64,000 nucleotides of DNA from Bacillota bacterium (GTDB taxonomy: Bacteria; Bacillota; UBA4882; UBA10575), in the NCBI GenBank assembly GCA_029782135.1, contig JAKOVI010000064.1:25828-89827 (forward strand), read 5' to 3'. The first letter of the stretch is position 1. Each line of letters begins with the position of its first letter. Positions 24,158-32,745 of the stretch are shown here, piece after piece. The translations under genes and the position numbers were made by a program. Under the pieces are notes generated by a model. The model was not told where the DNA came from. It worked only from the letters and a program-made list of their open reading frames with translations, and did not search any database.

Positions 24158-24511
24158 TTATAACTTGGCCAGGGCTTTCAGCACATGGTCATTGGTGAAG
24201 GGTTTAACAATAAAGTTCTTCGCGCCGTAGAGCACTGCTTGCCGGACATTTGCTTCCTGGCCCATCGCCGAAACAATCACGACTTTGGCCTCCTGGTCAT
24301 ATTGCCTGATTTCAAAGAGTGCCGTTAAGCCGTCCATTACCGGCATGGTGATGTCCAGCGTTACAATGTCCGGCCTGAGCTCTTTATATTTCTCCACGCC
24401 GATTTTCCCATTCTCGGCTTCGCCGACCACTTCATAACCATTTTTTTCCAGTAAGGTTTTTAAGGTCAGTCGCATAAATGCGGAATCATCCACAATCAAT
24501 ACCTTCTTCAC
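24158..24511 (-). CDS. cheY: Chemotaxis response regulator CheY (copy 1)
   Basis: A single receiver domain of 117 residues has the acidic pair in LIVDDSAFMR, the phosphoacceptor Asp in DIVTLDITMPVMDG, the Thr/Ser in VIVSAMGQE and the Lys in IVKPF. It shares most residues with the second cheY at 31245, including the whole receiver core. The start is GTG behind TAGGAGG. A c-di-GMP-I riboswitch lies about 100 nt upstream, and a terminator separates it from cheD. Confidence 0.95.
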   Translation of the reverse strand: MKKVLIVDDSAFMRLTLKTLLEKNGYEVVGEAENGKIGVEKYKELRPDIVTLDITMPVMDGLTALFEIRQYDQEAKVVIVSAMGQEANVRQAVLYGAKNFIVKPFTNDHVLKALAKL

Positions 24512-24608
24512 CGAATTTACCTCCTAAACCGGTTCTCCCTTGAAACTTGCTTATTTCCCGCAAGCCGCGCCTCCTACCCCTGTCCCCCTTGTTTGAAAAT
24601 AGCCAAGC

Positions 24609-24727
24609 AAAAAACAACCTCCTTTCGGTAGCCCGGCGGTCATGGCTTAACAGTCCATGCTAAGCTTTAGATCCGTAGCTTTGCGTCTCTTACTTTCGTA
24701 AGATTTGCCCTTGTCGATTCAGTTGTT
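24609..24727 (-). ncRNA. Cyclic di-GMP-I (GEMM-I) riboswitch upstream of cheY copy 1
   Basis: Read on the minus strand, the element has AGGGCAAATC, a P2 hairpin closed by a GAAA tetraloop, GACGCAAAGC, CTACGG, CTAAAG and ACCGCCGGGCTACC. These are the conserved blocks of the GEMM-I aptamer. The outer AACAACT (right end) pairs with AGGTTGTT at the left, and the latter runs straight into TTTTTT at 24609-24614. Closing of P1 would therefore form a terminator, suggesting an off-switch when ligand is bound. The guanine at the position separating c-di-GMP from cAMP-GMP aptamers appears to be present. Confidence 0.88.
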
Positions 24728-24822
24728 TTATGCAAAGAAAATAGGCTTTTTCATAGATAATCTAACATACTTGTTATTAATATAACAAGTAAGAAGTAAT
24801 AAACATTTGGTAACCGAATCGG

Positions 24823-24855
24823 AAAAACCCCTTCCCGCAACATTGGAAAGGGGTT
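24823..24855 (-). terminator. Intrinsic terminator after cheD
   Basis: AACCCCTT and AAGGGGTT (24826-24855) form the stem and a short T-run follows on the minus strand. It ends the main chemotaxis operon before the second riboswitch. Confidence 0.85.
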
Positions 24856-24886
24856 GCCCGTTTGTCTGTTTTCACCGGTTGTACTG

Positions 24887-25468
24887 TTAGAAAGTTTTTG
24901 GGAGAGGATGACGAATGGAGAAGACATGGCAGTCGATCCCTTCTTTGTGCATCCCCCGGCTGCTTGCGAAATGGTAACAATCCGTCTCGTCCTGAGGCGG
25001 CGCCGAACGAAAGCGCTTTAACATAATCGAACCGGTCGCCACATCGATTGCCAAACTCCGGACATAGTTCCCGCCCGTATCGAATTCGGTGAAAGGAAGG
25101 TTATAGCGGGCGAGAATATTTTTTGCCGCTTCTACATTCTTTTCCCCGATCTTGTATAGGTCATTGGGCTGCGCCGACTGGGCGCCACCAATAATACAGG
25201 CGCTGAGCTCACTTTTTAAACATTGAAATTTTGTTTTCATTTTATTGAGAAGCGCCGGGAGAGCCGTGTTTACATAACGGCCAAGCTGTAAAGTGAAAGG
25301 ATCGGCATCCGGATTGGCGTAAGGCAAAGGTATATGGGCCAACCCCAGGACCTGGCGGCGCAACGCATAAACGGAAACGGCAACACACGGTCCCAAACCG
25401 ATAATTTTTAAGATATCATCCTGATGATCCGAAATGGCAGACTCTCCGATGCCTACGACGATCTCCAT
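24887..25468 (-). CDS. cheD: Chemoreceptor glutamine deamidase CheD
   Basis: CheD deamidates glutamines in chemoreceptors. The catalytic Cys is in IGLGPCVAVSVY (Pro where Ser is common before the Cys), and the catalytic His in LAHIPLPYAN. Later the DTGGNYVRSLAIDVATG block is typical. The C-terminal 30 residues extend beyond most CheD proteins. It begins 2 nt after cheR behind AAGGTGG. CheC, the usual partner, is not in the window. Confidence 0.92.
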   Translation of the reverse strand: MEIVVGIGESAISDHQDDILKIIGLGPCVAVSVYALRRQVLGLAHIPLPYANPDADPFTLQLGRYVNTALPALLNKMKTKFQCLKSELSACIIGGAQSAQPNDLYKIGEKNVEAAKNILARYNLPFTEFDTGGNYVRSLAIDVATGSIMLKRFRSAPPQDETDCYHFASSRGMHKEGIDCHVFSIRHPLPKTF

Positions 25469-25469
25469 G

Positions 25470-26354
25470 TTACCACCTTCCAGAACTAGAGAGTGATTGG
25501 TGCATGATATCTGGCGCGTTTAAACTGTGCGGCTTTTCCTCTTCTTTTCTGTAAATTGCTGGACAGACATACCGGAATTTAGTTGCCTTCAGGTTCATGG
25601 TCTCGGAGTGGCCGATAAAGAGGTATCCACCGGTTTCCAGCCACTCATAAAAACGGTTAACCAGCTCAATTTGGGTTTTGGTATCAAAATAGATCATGAC
25701 GTTCCGGCAGAAAATAACGTGAAATCTCTTCTTAAAAGGGAACACCTTTTCCATCAGGTTAAATTGACGGAAGATCACTTCCTTTTTGATTGCTTCCTTT
25801 ACTTCGCTTTTTTCCTCATCGATCTGATTAAAATACTTCCGCCGCCAGGTTGCCGGGACCATGCGCAACTTTTCATTTAAATAGACTCCAGCGACCGCAA
25901 TGTCCAGTACCTTCGTCGAAATATCAGTGGCCAAGATTTTTGTATCCCAGGCTTCCTTCTCTATCCGAAAATAGTCCGCAATCGTCATGGCAATCGTATA
26001 GGGTTCTTCCCCGGTCGAACAGCCGGCGCTCCAAATCCGCAGGTCCTTGCTGCCTATTTCTTTTTTGACCAAATAGGGCAGGACGACCTCGCGCAAAAAG
26101 TTAAAATGCTGCGGTTCGCGCATGAAGAAAGTATGGTTGGTGGTCAACCGGTTGACCAAAAGATTGGCCGCCGTCCCGGTCTGATCGGTGAGGACGTATT
26201 TAATAAAAGCGGAGAAACTATCGAAATTGTTCTTGGCGAGATAGTTCTGCAGTCTCCCGACCACCAGGCTCTTTTTCCGGGTTAAATCAACCCCGTAATT
26301 CTTTTTCACATAGGCAACCAGTTTGGCAAATTCTTGCTCAGAGATCGTCATCAT
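25470..26354 (-). CDS. cheR: Chemotaxis protein methyltransferase CheR
   Basis: CheR methylates receptor glutamates using S-adenosylmethionine. The N-terminal helical domain has VNRLTTNHTFFMREPQHF. The SAM-binding motif is RIWSAGCSTGEEPYTIA, followed by KILATDISTKVLD and VIFCRNVMIYFD. It is full length. No cheB methylesterase is present in the cluster. The ribosome binding site is weak, so translation may depend on readthrough from the mcp gene 16 nt upstream. Confidence 0.96.
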   Translation of the reverse strand: MMTISEQEFAKLVAYVKKNYGVDLTRKKSLVVGRLQNYLAKNNFDSFSAFIKYVLTDQTGTAANLLVNRLTTNHTFFMREPQHFNFLREVVLPYLVKKEIGSKDLRIWSAGCSTGEEPYTIAMTIADYFRIEKEAWDTKILATDISTKVLDIAVAGVYLNEKLRMVPATWRRKYFNQIDEEKSEVKEAIKKEVIFRQFNLMEKVFPFKKRFHVIFCRNVMIYFDTKTQIELVNRFYEWLETGGYLFIGHSETMNLKATKFRYVCPAIYRKEEEKPHSLNAPDIMHQSLSSSGRW

Positions 26355-26370
26355 TTTCGCTCATCATTTA

Positions 26371-28446
26371 TTAGTATTTTCCGTAATGACCCTCACTCCG
26401 GCCAGGACTACCCGGAGAATTATCCCCATCAGCCTCTGGCGCTTCACCCATTATTTCTTCCGGACGGTAAAAGGGATAAAAGCTTTCCGTCTCCGGTAAC
26501 TCTTCGTGTTGACGGTCCGTTTCCAGCGCGAAAACGTTCGCATTCCCATACGAATAAGTTCCTTTTTTCAGTTTGAATTTCCGGATAGCGTTCTTCATTA
26601 ACTCGGCCTGACTGGACAATTCCTCGCTGGCCGAGGCCGTTTCTTCCGCAGTTGCCGAGTTATTCTGGACGACCTGCGACACTTGATCAATCGCCTGATT
26701 AATCTGGGTAATGCCGGCGGCTTGTTCATTGGAGGCCGAAGCAATCTTGGCCACCAAAGCAGCGGCCTCATTCACCGCCTGTTCAATCTTGTTCAACTCT
26801 TCCGCGGTCTCCTCGGCGATCTTCATCCCGGTCGCCGCTTTGTTGATCGAATCTTCTATCATCCCGGTCGTTTCTTTCGCCGCATTCGCGCTGCGTGCCG
26901 CCAGATTCCTAACCTCCTCCGCCACGACCGCAAATCCTTTTCCGTGCTGGCCGGCGCGGGCTGCTTCCACCGCAGCGTTGAGCGCCAGGATGTTGGTCTG
27001 GAACGCCAAATCGTCAATCGCCTTAATCACCTTGGAGATATTGGCGGCGGCATTATTGATGTCGGCCATTGCCTTAACCATCTCCCGCATCTGCCGGTTC
27101 CCCTGGACGGCAAGCTCCCTTGCTTGCAGGGTGAGTTCGTTCGCCTGGCCGGCATGGTAGGCGTTCTCCTTGGTCTGGGCGGCGATTTCGCTGATCGTCG
27201 CCGTAATTTCCTGGATTGAACTGGCCTGTTCGGTAGTCCCCTGCGACAGTGACTGGCTGGAGACGGCTAACTGATTGGCGCCGGCAGCGACTTGTTCGGC
27301 CGCGGCATTGACATTCATTAGATCGACGTTGAGGTTGGCGATCAGTTTATTGAAATGCCTGGCGAAATTACCGATTTCATCATGCGAATTGATCTTGATT
27401 TCGCCTGTCAAGTCGCCTTCGCTCATCTTTTCCACTTCCGCATCCAACAGATTGATCGGGCCGGTGATACTGTTGGCGACCAGGATTGCGACGACAACGG
27501 CGGTAACCAAGAGAAGGATGGCAACGCCCAAGATGATCGCCCTGGTCTCCTGGACACGGGCGAAAGCTTCTTTGACATCCTGCACGACAATCAGTCCCCA
27601 ACCGGTATCACCAACCGGCGTATAGGCGGACAATACCTCTTTCCCGCTTCGCGGATCCAAAAAGTGGCCGACCCCGGTTTCCCGGGCCATCACCTTTTGC
27701 ACCATCGGGATCTCTACAAGGCTTGTAATATTGCTCGTTAACTGCTCATCAATATGTGCCGCACAGGCGCCACGTTGGTCCACTAAGAAGGCATAGCCGG
27801 TTTCACCAAAAGTTAATTCCGCGCAGAGGTTGTTCAAACGGTCCAGGGTCATCACCCCGGCCAAAACGCTGAGCAATTGTCCCTCATCATTAATCAGCGG
27901 TTGGGCAAAAGCAACCACCGGTTGTTGCAAAGACGGACTGATATGGACCGCCGAAACGTAACTCTCTCTTTTACTGACCGCGCCCGTAAACCAATCATAA
28001 GTACTCATATCCATTGTTTCCAAACTTAATTGGTATTCGTAAGGCTCGATCAGGAGATTGATCCCCTCGGGGATCACCTGCTGCATGTACGTAAAGTTGC
28101 CGTAGTCCTGGATCATATTTCGCAGGGTTCGCCGCTTAATATAATCCCAGCCATCGGAGACCCCTTTGTCAATTTCGTTGATAAAGGAGACCGAACCCAT
28201 ATTACGCACATCCGGGAGGCGGGCCGCTGTTCTCATCATTCCTTGCGCGTCATCAAAAAACTGCCGGACAAACTCGGCAAACGACTCCGCCAGCAGCATT
28301 TGCTTCTCAGCGATCTGTTCTTCCATCTGGTTCTGCATCGAATAAATAGAAATCGCTGTAATAACTCCGCCGGCAACAAGGACAATGCTGATCATCAGCA
28401 GCAACATTTTCCCCCGCAATGACCGGATTAACCCTTTGCTCTTCAT
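26371..28446 (-). CDS. Methyl-accepting chemotaxis protein with dCache-type sensor
   Basis: The 691-residue receptor has a membrane segment near residues 15-37 and an extracytoplasmic region of about 270 residues typical of double Cache sensors. A second membrane segment ([17 protein letters not shown]), a HAMP domain and a long signalling coiled coil follow. The tip contains [20 protein letters not shown]. The Cache domain usually binds small organic ligands such as amino or organic acids; the ligand here is unknown. The ATG at 28446 is preferred because GGAGG lies 8 nt upstream. Confidence 0.93.
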   Translation of the reverse strand: MKSKGLIRSLRGKMLLLMISIVLVAGGVITAISIYSMQNQMEEQIAEKQMLLAESFAEFVRQFFDDAQGMMRTAARLPDVRNMGSVSFINEIDKGVSDGWDYIKRRTLRNMIQDYGNFTYMQQVIPEGINLLIEPYEYQLSLETMDMSTYDWFTGAVSKRESYVSAVHISPSLQQPVVAFAQPLINDEGQLLSVLAGVMTLDRLNNLCAELTFGETGYAFLVDQRGACAAHIDEQLTSNITSLVEIPMVQKVMARETGVGHFLDPRSGKEVLSAYTPVGDTGWGLIVVQDVKEAFARVQETRAIILGVAILLLVTAVVVAILVANSITGPINLLDAEVEKMSEGDLTGEIKINSHDEIGNFARHFNKLIANLNVDLMNVNAAAEQVAAGANQLAVSSQSLSQGTTEQASSIQEITATISEIAAQTKENAYHAGQANELTLQARELAVQGNRQMREMVKAMADINNAAANISKVIKAIDDLAFQTNILALNAAVEAARAGQHGKGFAVVAEEVRNLAARSANAAKETTGMIEDSINKAATGMKIAEETAEELNKIEQAVNEAAALVAKIASASNEQAAGITQINQAIDQVSQVVQNNSATAEETASASEELSSQAELMKNAIRKFKLKKGTYSYGNANVFALETDRQHEELPETESFYPFYRPEEIMGEAPEADGDNSPGSPGRSEGHYGKY

Positions 28447-28477
28447 CTTCATTACCTCCGTGTCACCAAAAGGAATA

Positions 28478-28984
28478 TTATTCCACTTCAAGGAGAGACT
28501 TGCTTATCTCGTCGAGTTCCTGGTCGTTTAATAGCTTTTCGCAGTTCAGCAAAAGTTTCACCCGATCCCCTACTTTACCGATCCCCTTGATAAAATGGCT
28601 CTGGCTGTTTCCAAGTTGGGGCGGGGTCACCACATCTTGTTCTGGAATTGTTAAAACTTCTGCGACGGCATCCACAATCAAGCCAACGGCAATGCCCTGG
28701 ACGTCGATCACAATTGTGCAGGTCCGGTCGTTATATTCGATTGCGGGCTTTTTAAAACGGAGGCGCACATCGATCACCGGAATGATATTTCCTCTTAGAT
28801 TGATAATCCCCTTGACATAAGGCGGTAATTCGGGAACCTCGGTGATCTCTTGTAAACCGACAATCTCCCGTACATACTTAATGTCAATCCCGTATTCCTC
28901 ATTCCCCATGGTAAAGGTGAGGTATTTATCTTTCTGCGTATCTTCTTCCCCATTAAAAAGGTCCTGGGTGATAAGATCAGCCAT
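28478..28984 (-). CDS. cheW: Chemotaxis coupling protein CheW
   Basis: The 168-residue SH3-like protein links receptors to CheA. Motifs are [37 protein letters not shown] and [27 protein letters not shown] lies near the end. AGGGGAG sits about 8 nt before the ATG at 28984; the frame begins 7 codons earlier without a site. The gene sits between cheA and mcp. Confidence 0.96.
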   Translation of the reverse strand: MADLITQDLFNGEEDTQKDKYLTFTMGNEEYGIDIKYVREIVGLQEITEVPELPPYVKGIINLRGNIIPVIDVRLRFKKPAIEYNDRTCTIVIDVQGIAVGLIVDAVAEVLTIPEQDVVTPPQLGNSQSHFIKGIGKVGDRVKLLLNCEKLLNDQELDEISKSLLEVE

Positions 28985-29058
28985 CTTCTCATCTCCCCTA
29001 TCCATCTTTCTTTTTATTGAAGCTGTGCATCGTCACCGGGCAAGGCCAAAACAAAAAG

Positions 29059-31134
29059 TCAGCTGGCAATAAAGGCGTCCAGCAACCCGGAGAGATCAAG
29101 CACCAGACTGATACTCCCGTCACCAAGGAGGGTACAACCGGCGATCCCCCGCAATTGTTTGAGCTGCCGGACATAATTGGGTAACGACTTGATAACTACT
29201 TGTTGTTGGCCCAAAAGCTCATCAGCAAACAAACAGGCGGTTTTTCCATCCTGTTCGACCATGATAAAGATCCCCGCGGAGAAATCCGTCTTCTCGGTTT
29301 GGACCTTATAAAACTGGTGCAACCGGAGAATCGGATGGCACTCCCCCCTCAGCATAATCAATTCATTGCCATCGGGATCAATTGTGATATCATGCTCCGG
29401 CGGCATAAAGATGCTCCGGATCCCGATCGTCGGAATGGTAAAACAGGTCTTGCCGACTTTAATGTTAATCCCGTCAATAATCGCCAAGGTCAAAGGAATT
29501 TTTAAAACAAACATTGTCCCCTGGCCCGGTTTACTGACAACCGTAACGGAACCGCCAATCCGTTCGATATTTTTCTTCACCACGTCCATCCCGACGCCGC
29601 GTCCCGAATACTCACTGACCTTGTCCTTCGTTGAAAAACCGGGAAGGAGGATTAAATTGAAAATCTCCTGGTCGCTCAGTTCTTTGTTGTTTTGCGGGAT
29701 CAGCCCCCGTTCCTTTGCTTTTTTCAGGATGGTATCCCGGTCCAACCCCCGGCCGTCGTCTTTGATAATAATCAGCACATCGCCGCCGGCATTTTTCGCT
29801 TCCAAGGTTATTTTCCCACAGGCCTGCTTCCCGGCCGCGGCGCGCTCGGCCGGCGTCTCAATGCCATGGTCAATGGCGTTCCGGATAAGATGGATCAAGG
29901 GATCCGAGATATGCTCAATTACGTTCTTGTCGACTTCCGTCTCTTCTCCGATAATCTCCAACTGGATCTCCTTGTTCAGTTTACGGCTCATATCACGGAC
30001 AATGCGGTTGAGTTGATGAAAGGTGGCCGAAAGGGGGACCATCCGGATCGACATCACGATATCCTGGATTTCACTGGTGATCTTATTCAGTTGCCGGGCG
30101 GATTTTTCAAAGTTGTCCAACCGCAAATCTTTCAGATCGGGGTTCTGGACAACCATCGCCTCCGCGATCACCATCTCCCCCACCAAGTTCAACAATTCAT
30201 CCAGTTTTGTGATACTGACGCTAATAAAGCTCTGCTGACGGGGCTTACCGGCAGCAACGCTATGGTCATCCCGGTGTTGTTCGTCCTTCTGCTGTTCAAC
30301 CTTATCTGCCTCTTGTACTGCGGGGCCGGTTTTGACCGGCTCCTCTTCCGGCAGCACCTCCGGGTTGCTTTCCTGCTTATCGACTGCTTCAAACGAAAGG
30401 CTCTTCAGGAAGGAGGTCGCCAGCAATCTTTGGTGGACCGCTTCCGGGTTTTCGGTCCGGAAAAAGATCGTAAATCCTTCTTTTTGGATGATCTCCCTGG
30501 CGTTACTCCCGTCAGTAATATCCCAGGGCAAATACGAAATATCACTGACCAAATCTTTAATCTGATGGAGAAGCGCATAAGCTCTCACTTCTTCCATCTG
30601 GCAATCTTCATCAAAGAAAACAACTACCTTGTAACGCCTGTTTTCACCCCATATCCCCAGGCTCTCCTCTTGCTCCGGGGCATCACTTTCCGGAGCGGGA
30701 TCCCCGGTCTCCTCCGGGAGCGTTTTCGGATTTTTCAGATCCTCCAAAAAACTACGGATCTCTGCGACCAGTACTTCGGAGTCCTCCTCATGGTCGGTCC
30801 CGGCTTCAAAACCGGTCAGTTGCCTTTTGATAAAATCTTTGCCCTTTAAAATCAGATCCGTCAACGCTGAAAAATCAATCTCCACCGGTTTTTCTTCCCG
30901 GATAAAATGAAAAAGATCCTCCAACGAATGAGCAAGCCGGGAGATCTGCTGATATTCCATCATCGCCGCGGAACCTTTAATCGTATGCATCACTCTGAAC
31001 AGCTCATTAAGCTCCTCGGGGGAATACGCCTTTGTCTGCTCACTACGAATTGTGATCTCCTCAAGTTTCTCCAACAGTTGGACTGTTTCGTAGATAAACA
31101 TTTCCAACATAGCTTCACGCGTTATCCCAGACAT
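29059..31134 (-). CDS. cheA: Chemotaxis histidine kinase CheA
   Basis: Domains in order are an HPt domain with the phosphorylated His in MHTIKGSAAMM (about residue 50), a P2-like region and an acidic, low-complexity linker. A dimerisation helix pair, the ATPase (HLIRNAIDHGIETP, DDGRGLD, GRGVGMDVVKKNI) and a CheW-like C-terminus complete the kinase. GGGAGGAG lies 6 nt before the ATG at 31134. It follows cheY copy 2 by about 110 nt. Confidence 0.97.
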   Translation of the reverse strand: MSGITREAMLEMFIYETVQLLEKLEEITIRSEQTKAYSPEELNELFRVMHTIKGSAAMMEYQQISRLAHSLEDLFHFIREEKPVEIDFSALTDLILKGKDFIKRQLTGFEAGTDHEEDSEVLVAEIRSFLEDLKNPKTLPEETGDPAPESDAPEQEESLGIWGENRRYKVVVFFDEDCQMEEVRAYALLHQIKDLVSDISYLPWDITDGSNAREIIQKEGFTIFFRTENPEAVHQRLLATSFLKSLSFEAVDKQESNPEVLPEEEPVKTGPAVQEADKVEQQKDEQHRDDHSVAAGKPRQQSFISVSITKLDELLNLVGEMVIAEAMVVQNPDLKDLRLDNFEKSARQLNKITSEIQDIVMSIRMVPLSATFHQLNRIVRDMSRKLNKEIQLEIIGEETEVDKNVIEHISDPLIHLIRNAIDHGIETPAERAAAGKQACGKITLEAKNAGGDVLIIIKDDGRGLDRDTILKKAKERGLIPQNNKELSDQEIFNLILLPGFSTKDKVSEYSGRGVGMDVVKKNIERIGGSVTVVSKPGQGTMFVLKIPLTLAIIDGINIKVGKTCFTIPTIGIRSIFMPPEHDITIDPDGNELIMLRGECHPILRLHQFYKVQTEKTDFSAGIFIMVEQDGKTACLFADELLGQQQVVIKSLPNYVRQLKQLRGIAGCTLLGDGSISLVLDLSGLLDAFIAS

Positions 31135-31244
31135 GAAAAACTCCTCCCAAGATCGCACCGGTTAGTTCGACACGCTCCGTTGAAAGATGATCTTTTTCCC
31201 TTCTCCTCCAAAAGAATCATATATATAAAACGCTGTAATCCGGC

Positions 31245-31598
31245 TTATAATCTGTCTAAAGCCCTCAGAACATGCTCAGTGGTGAATGGTTTGACAATAA
31301 AATTGCTGGCACCGTTGAGCACCGCCTGGCGGACATTCGCTTCCTGACCCATCGCCGAGACAATAACCACTTTGGCATTGGGGTCAAATTGCATAATTTC
31401 GTTGAGCGCCGTTAAGCCGTCCATCTCCGGCATCGTGATGTCCAACGTAACAATATCCGGATTGAGTTCTTTATACTTCTCGACGCCGACGAGCCCATTT
31501 TCGGCCTCCCCGACCACCTCATAACCGTTTCCTTCCAGGAGATTTTTAAGTGACAGTCGCATAAAGGCGGAATCATCCACAATCAGGATCCTTTTCAC
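31245..31598 (-). CDS. cheY: Chemotaxis response regulator CheY (copy 2)
   Basis: This 117-residue receiver is a close paralogue of the one at 24158 (ILIVDDSAFMRLSLKNLLEG, VTLDITMPEMDG, IVKPFTTEHVLRAL). It is the first gene of the chemotaxis operon. GTG at 31598 follows AAGGGGGTT at 9 nt. The leader upstream contains a c-di-GMP-I riboswitch and a sigma-D-like promoter. Having two nearly alike CheYs in one cluster suggests a phosphate sink or two motor outputs. Confidence 0.95.
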   Translation of the reverse strand: MKRILIVDDSAFMRLSLKNLLEGNGYEVVGEAENGLVGVEKYKELNPDIVTLDITMPEMDGLTALNEIMQFDPNAKVVIVSAMGQEANVRQAVLNGASNFIVKPFTTEHVLRALDRL

Positions 31599-31666
31599 CC
31601 GTCTTAACCCCCTTAGCAACTAACGCTTCGTGCTTGCAAAAAATCATTCTTTTGAAAAAAGGGGAC

Positions 31667-31779
31667 AAAAAAACAACCTCATTTCGGTAGCCCGGCGGTC
31701 ATGGCTGGAAATAAAGCTTTAGACCCGTAGCTTTGCGTCTCTTGCTTTCGCAAGATTTGCCCTTATCGATTCAGTTGTT
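31667..31779 (-). ncRNA. Cyclic di-GMP-I (GEMM-I) riboswitch leading the chemotaxis operon
   Basis: On the minus strand the element has AGGGCAAATC, a hairpin ATCTTGC-GAAA-GCAAGA, GACGCAAAGC, CTACGGG, CTAAAG and ATGACCGCCGGGCTACC. It is nearly the same as the copy at 24609. The P1 arm AACAACT at the right pairs with GAGGTTGTT at the left, followed by TTTTTTT (31667-31673), so P1 doubles as a terminator. It lies between the promoter and cheY-cheA-cheW-mcp-cheR-cheD. Confidence 0.88.
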
Positions 31780-31795
31780 CACTTGACTAACTTAA

Positions 31796-31823
31796 ATATC
31801 GGTTTTTTACAAGAATTCCTTTA
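31796..31823 (-). promoter_or_regulatory. Candidate sigma-D (sigma-28) promoter of the chemotaxis operon
   Basis: TAAA (31820-31823), a 16-base spacer and ACCGATAT (31796-31803) fit the TAAA-15/16-GCCGATAT motility promoter with one mismatch. Predicted initiation is just upstream of the riboswitch P1 arm. Confidence 0.6.
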
Positions 31824-31944
31824 GATCTTAAATCACCGTCACCGATATTTTTGTCCCATTTTTACGATAAATTTCTAGCCTTATTCTAACATAAAGGCGG
31901 ACAAATTGGTACTTTCTTTACACTTTTAACATAACATTATTGAG

Positions 31945-31980
31945 CAAAAAACCCCGTTTCCCACTCGTGGAAACGGGGCT
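31945..31980 (-). terminator. Intrinsic terminator after KDPG aldolase
   Basis: CCCCGTTTC and GAAACGGGG flank the loop at 31952-31978. On the minus strand TTTTTTG follows. It lies 10 nt past the aldolase stop. Confidence 0.92.
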
Positions 31981-31989
31981 TTCCCAAGG

Positions 31990-32637
31990 TTATTTCTGCC
32001 GGGCAGCTTTGACGACTTCTATATATTTTGCCGCCAGGGCGCTCAACTCGTCCCATTTCTGGGCGGCCACCAGTTTCTTATCGACCAAAGCGCTCCCTAC
32101 CCCGACAAAGACGGCACCGGCTTTGATAAAGTCTCCCGCCGTCTCCAGATTAACCCCGCCGGTCGGCGTCAGCTTAACCTGGGGTAAAGGACCAAGGACA
32201 TCTTTGAAGAAGGCCGGACCCAGTTTGGTCGCCGGGAAAACCTTAACCACATCGGCACCGGCCCGCCAGGCCTTGTAGATCTCGGTCGGTGTAAAGGCCC
32301 CGGGAATACAGGGGATACTATAACTGCGGCAAAGTTTAATAACCTCTTCATTAAGAATCGGCCCCACAACAAATTTGGCTCCGGCAATGATCGCCATCCG
32401 GGCTGTCTCCGGATCGAGCACACTTCCCACCCCGATTATCGCTTGGTCTCCCAGCCGTTCGGATGCTTCTTTAATCGCCTCCAAAGCTCCGGGCGAGGTC
32501 ATTGTAATCTCCAACCCTTTAATTCCGCCTTTATTCAAGGCAACAGCAATATTTACCAGTTCAGAAGCATCATTAACGCGAATAACCGCCACGACACCGG
32601 TTTCAACAAGCGTCTGCAGGATCTGCTCCCTATTCAT
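31990..32637 (-). CDS. eda: 2-dehydro-3-deoxyphosphogluconate / 4-hydroxy-2-oxoglutarate aldolase
   Basis: KDPG aldolase splits 2-keto-3-deoxy-6-phosphogluconate into pyruvate and glyceraldehyde-3-phosphate. The Schiff-base lysine is in ADVVKVFPATKLG, with the Glu in GLEITMTSPG and the phosphate loop in TPTGGV. The protein is full length. AGGAGG lies 7 nt before the second of two adjacent ATGs. The KDG kinase gene upstream makes its substrate, so the pair completes hexuronate or KDG catabolism. Confidence 0.95.
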   Translation of the reverse strand: MNREQILQTLVETGVVAVIRVNDASELVNIAVALNKGGIKGLEITMTSPGALEAIKEASERLGDQAIIGVGSVLDPETARMAIIAGAKFVVGPILNEEVIKLCRSYSIPCIPGAFTPTEIYKAWRAGADVVKVFPATKLGPAFFKDVLGPLPQVKLTPTGGVNLETAGDFIKAGAVFVGVGSALVDKKLVAAQKWDELSALAAKYIEVVKAARQK

Positions 32638-32745
32638 CATACAACCTCCTTTTTTTCTCTTTTTACCGGAACAAGGCTTTCCGGCTCTTCATGAGCCGGT
32701 TACATTCGACCTGAAGGTTATACCAGTCTCCAAATGAACTTTTTC

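Noticed and set aside
29692..30849. A 385-codon plus-strand open frame antisense to cheA
   Set aside because: It is the complement of a fully conserved kinase gene, has no ribosome binding site and its product resembles no protein; it arises from codon bias.
32681..32699. CCGGCTC-GAGCCGG hairpin between kdgK and eda as a terminator
   Set aside because: No U-tract follows on either strand, and the two genes are a metabolic pair likely to be co-transcribed.
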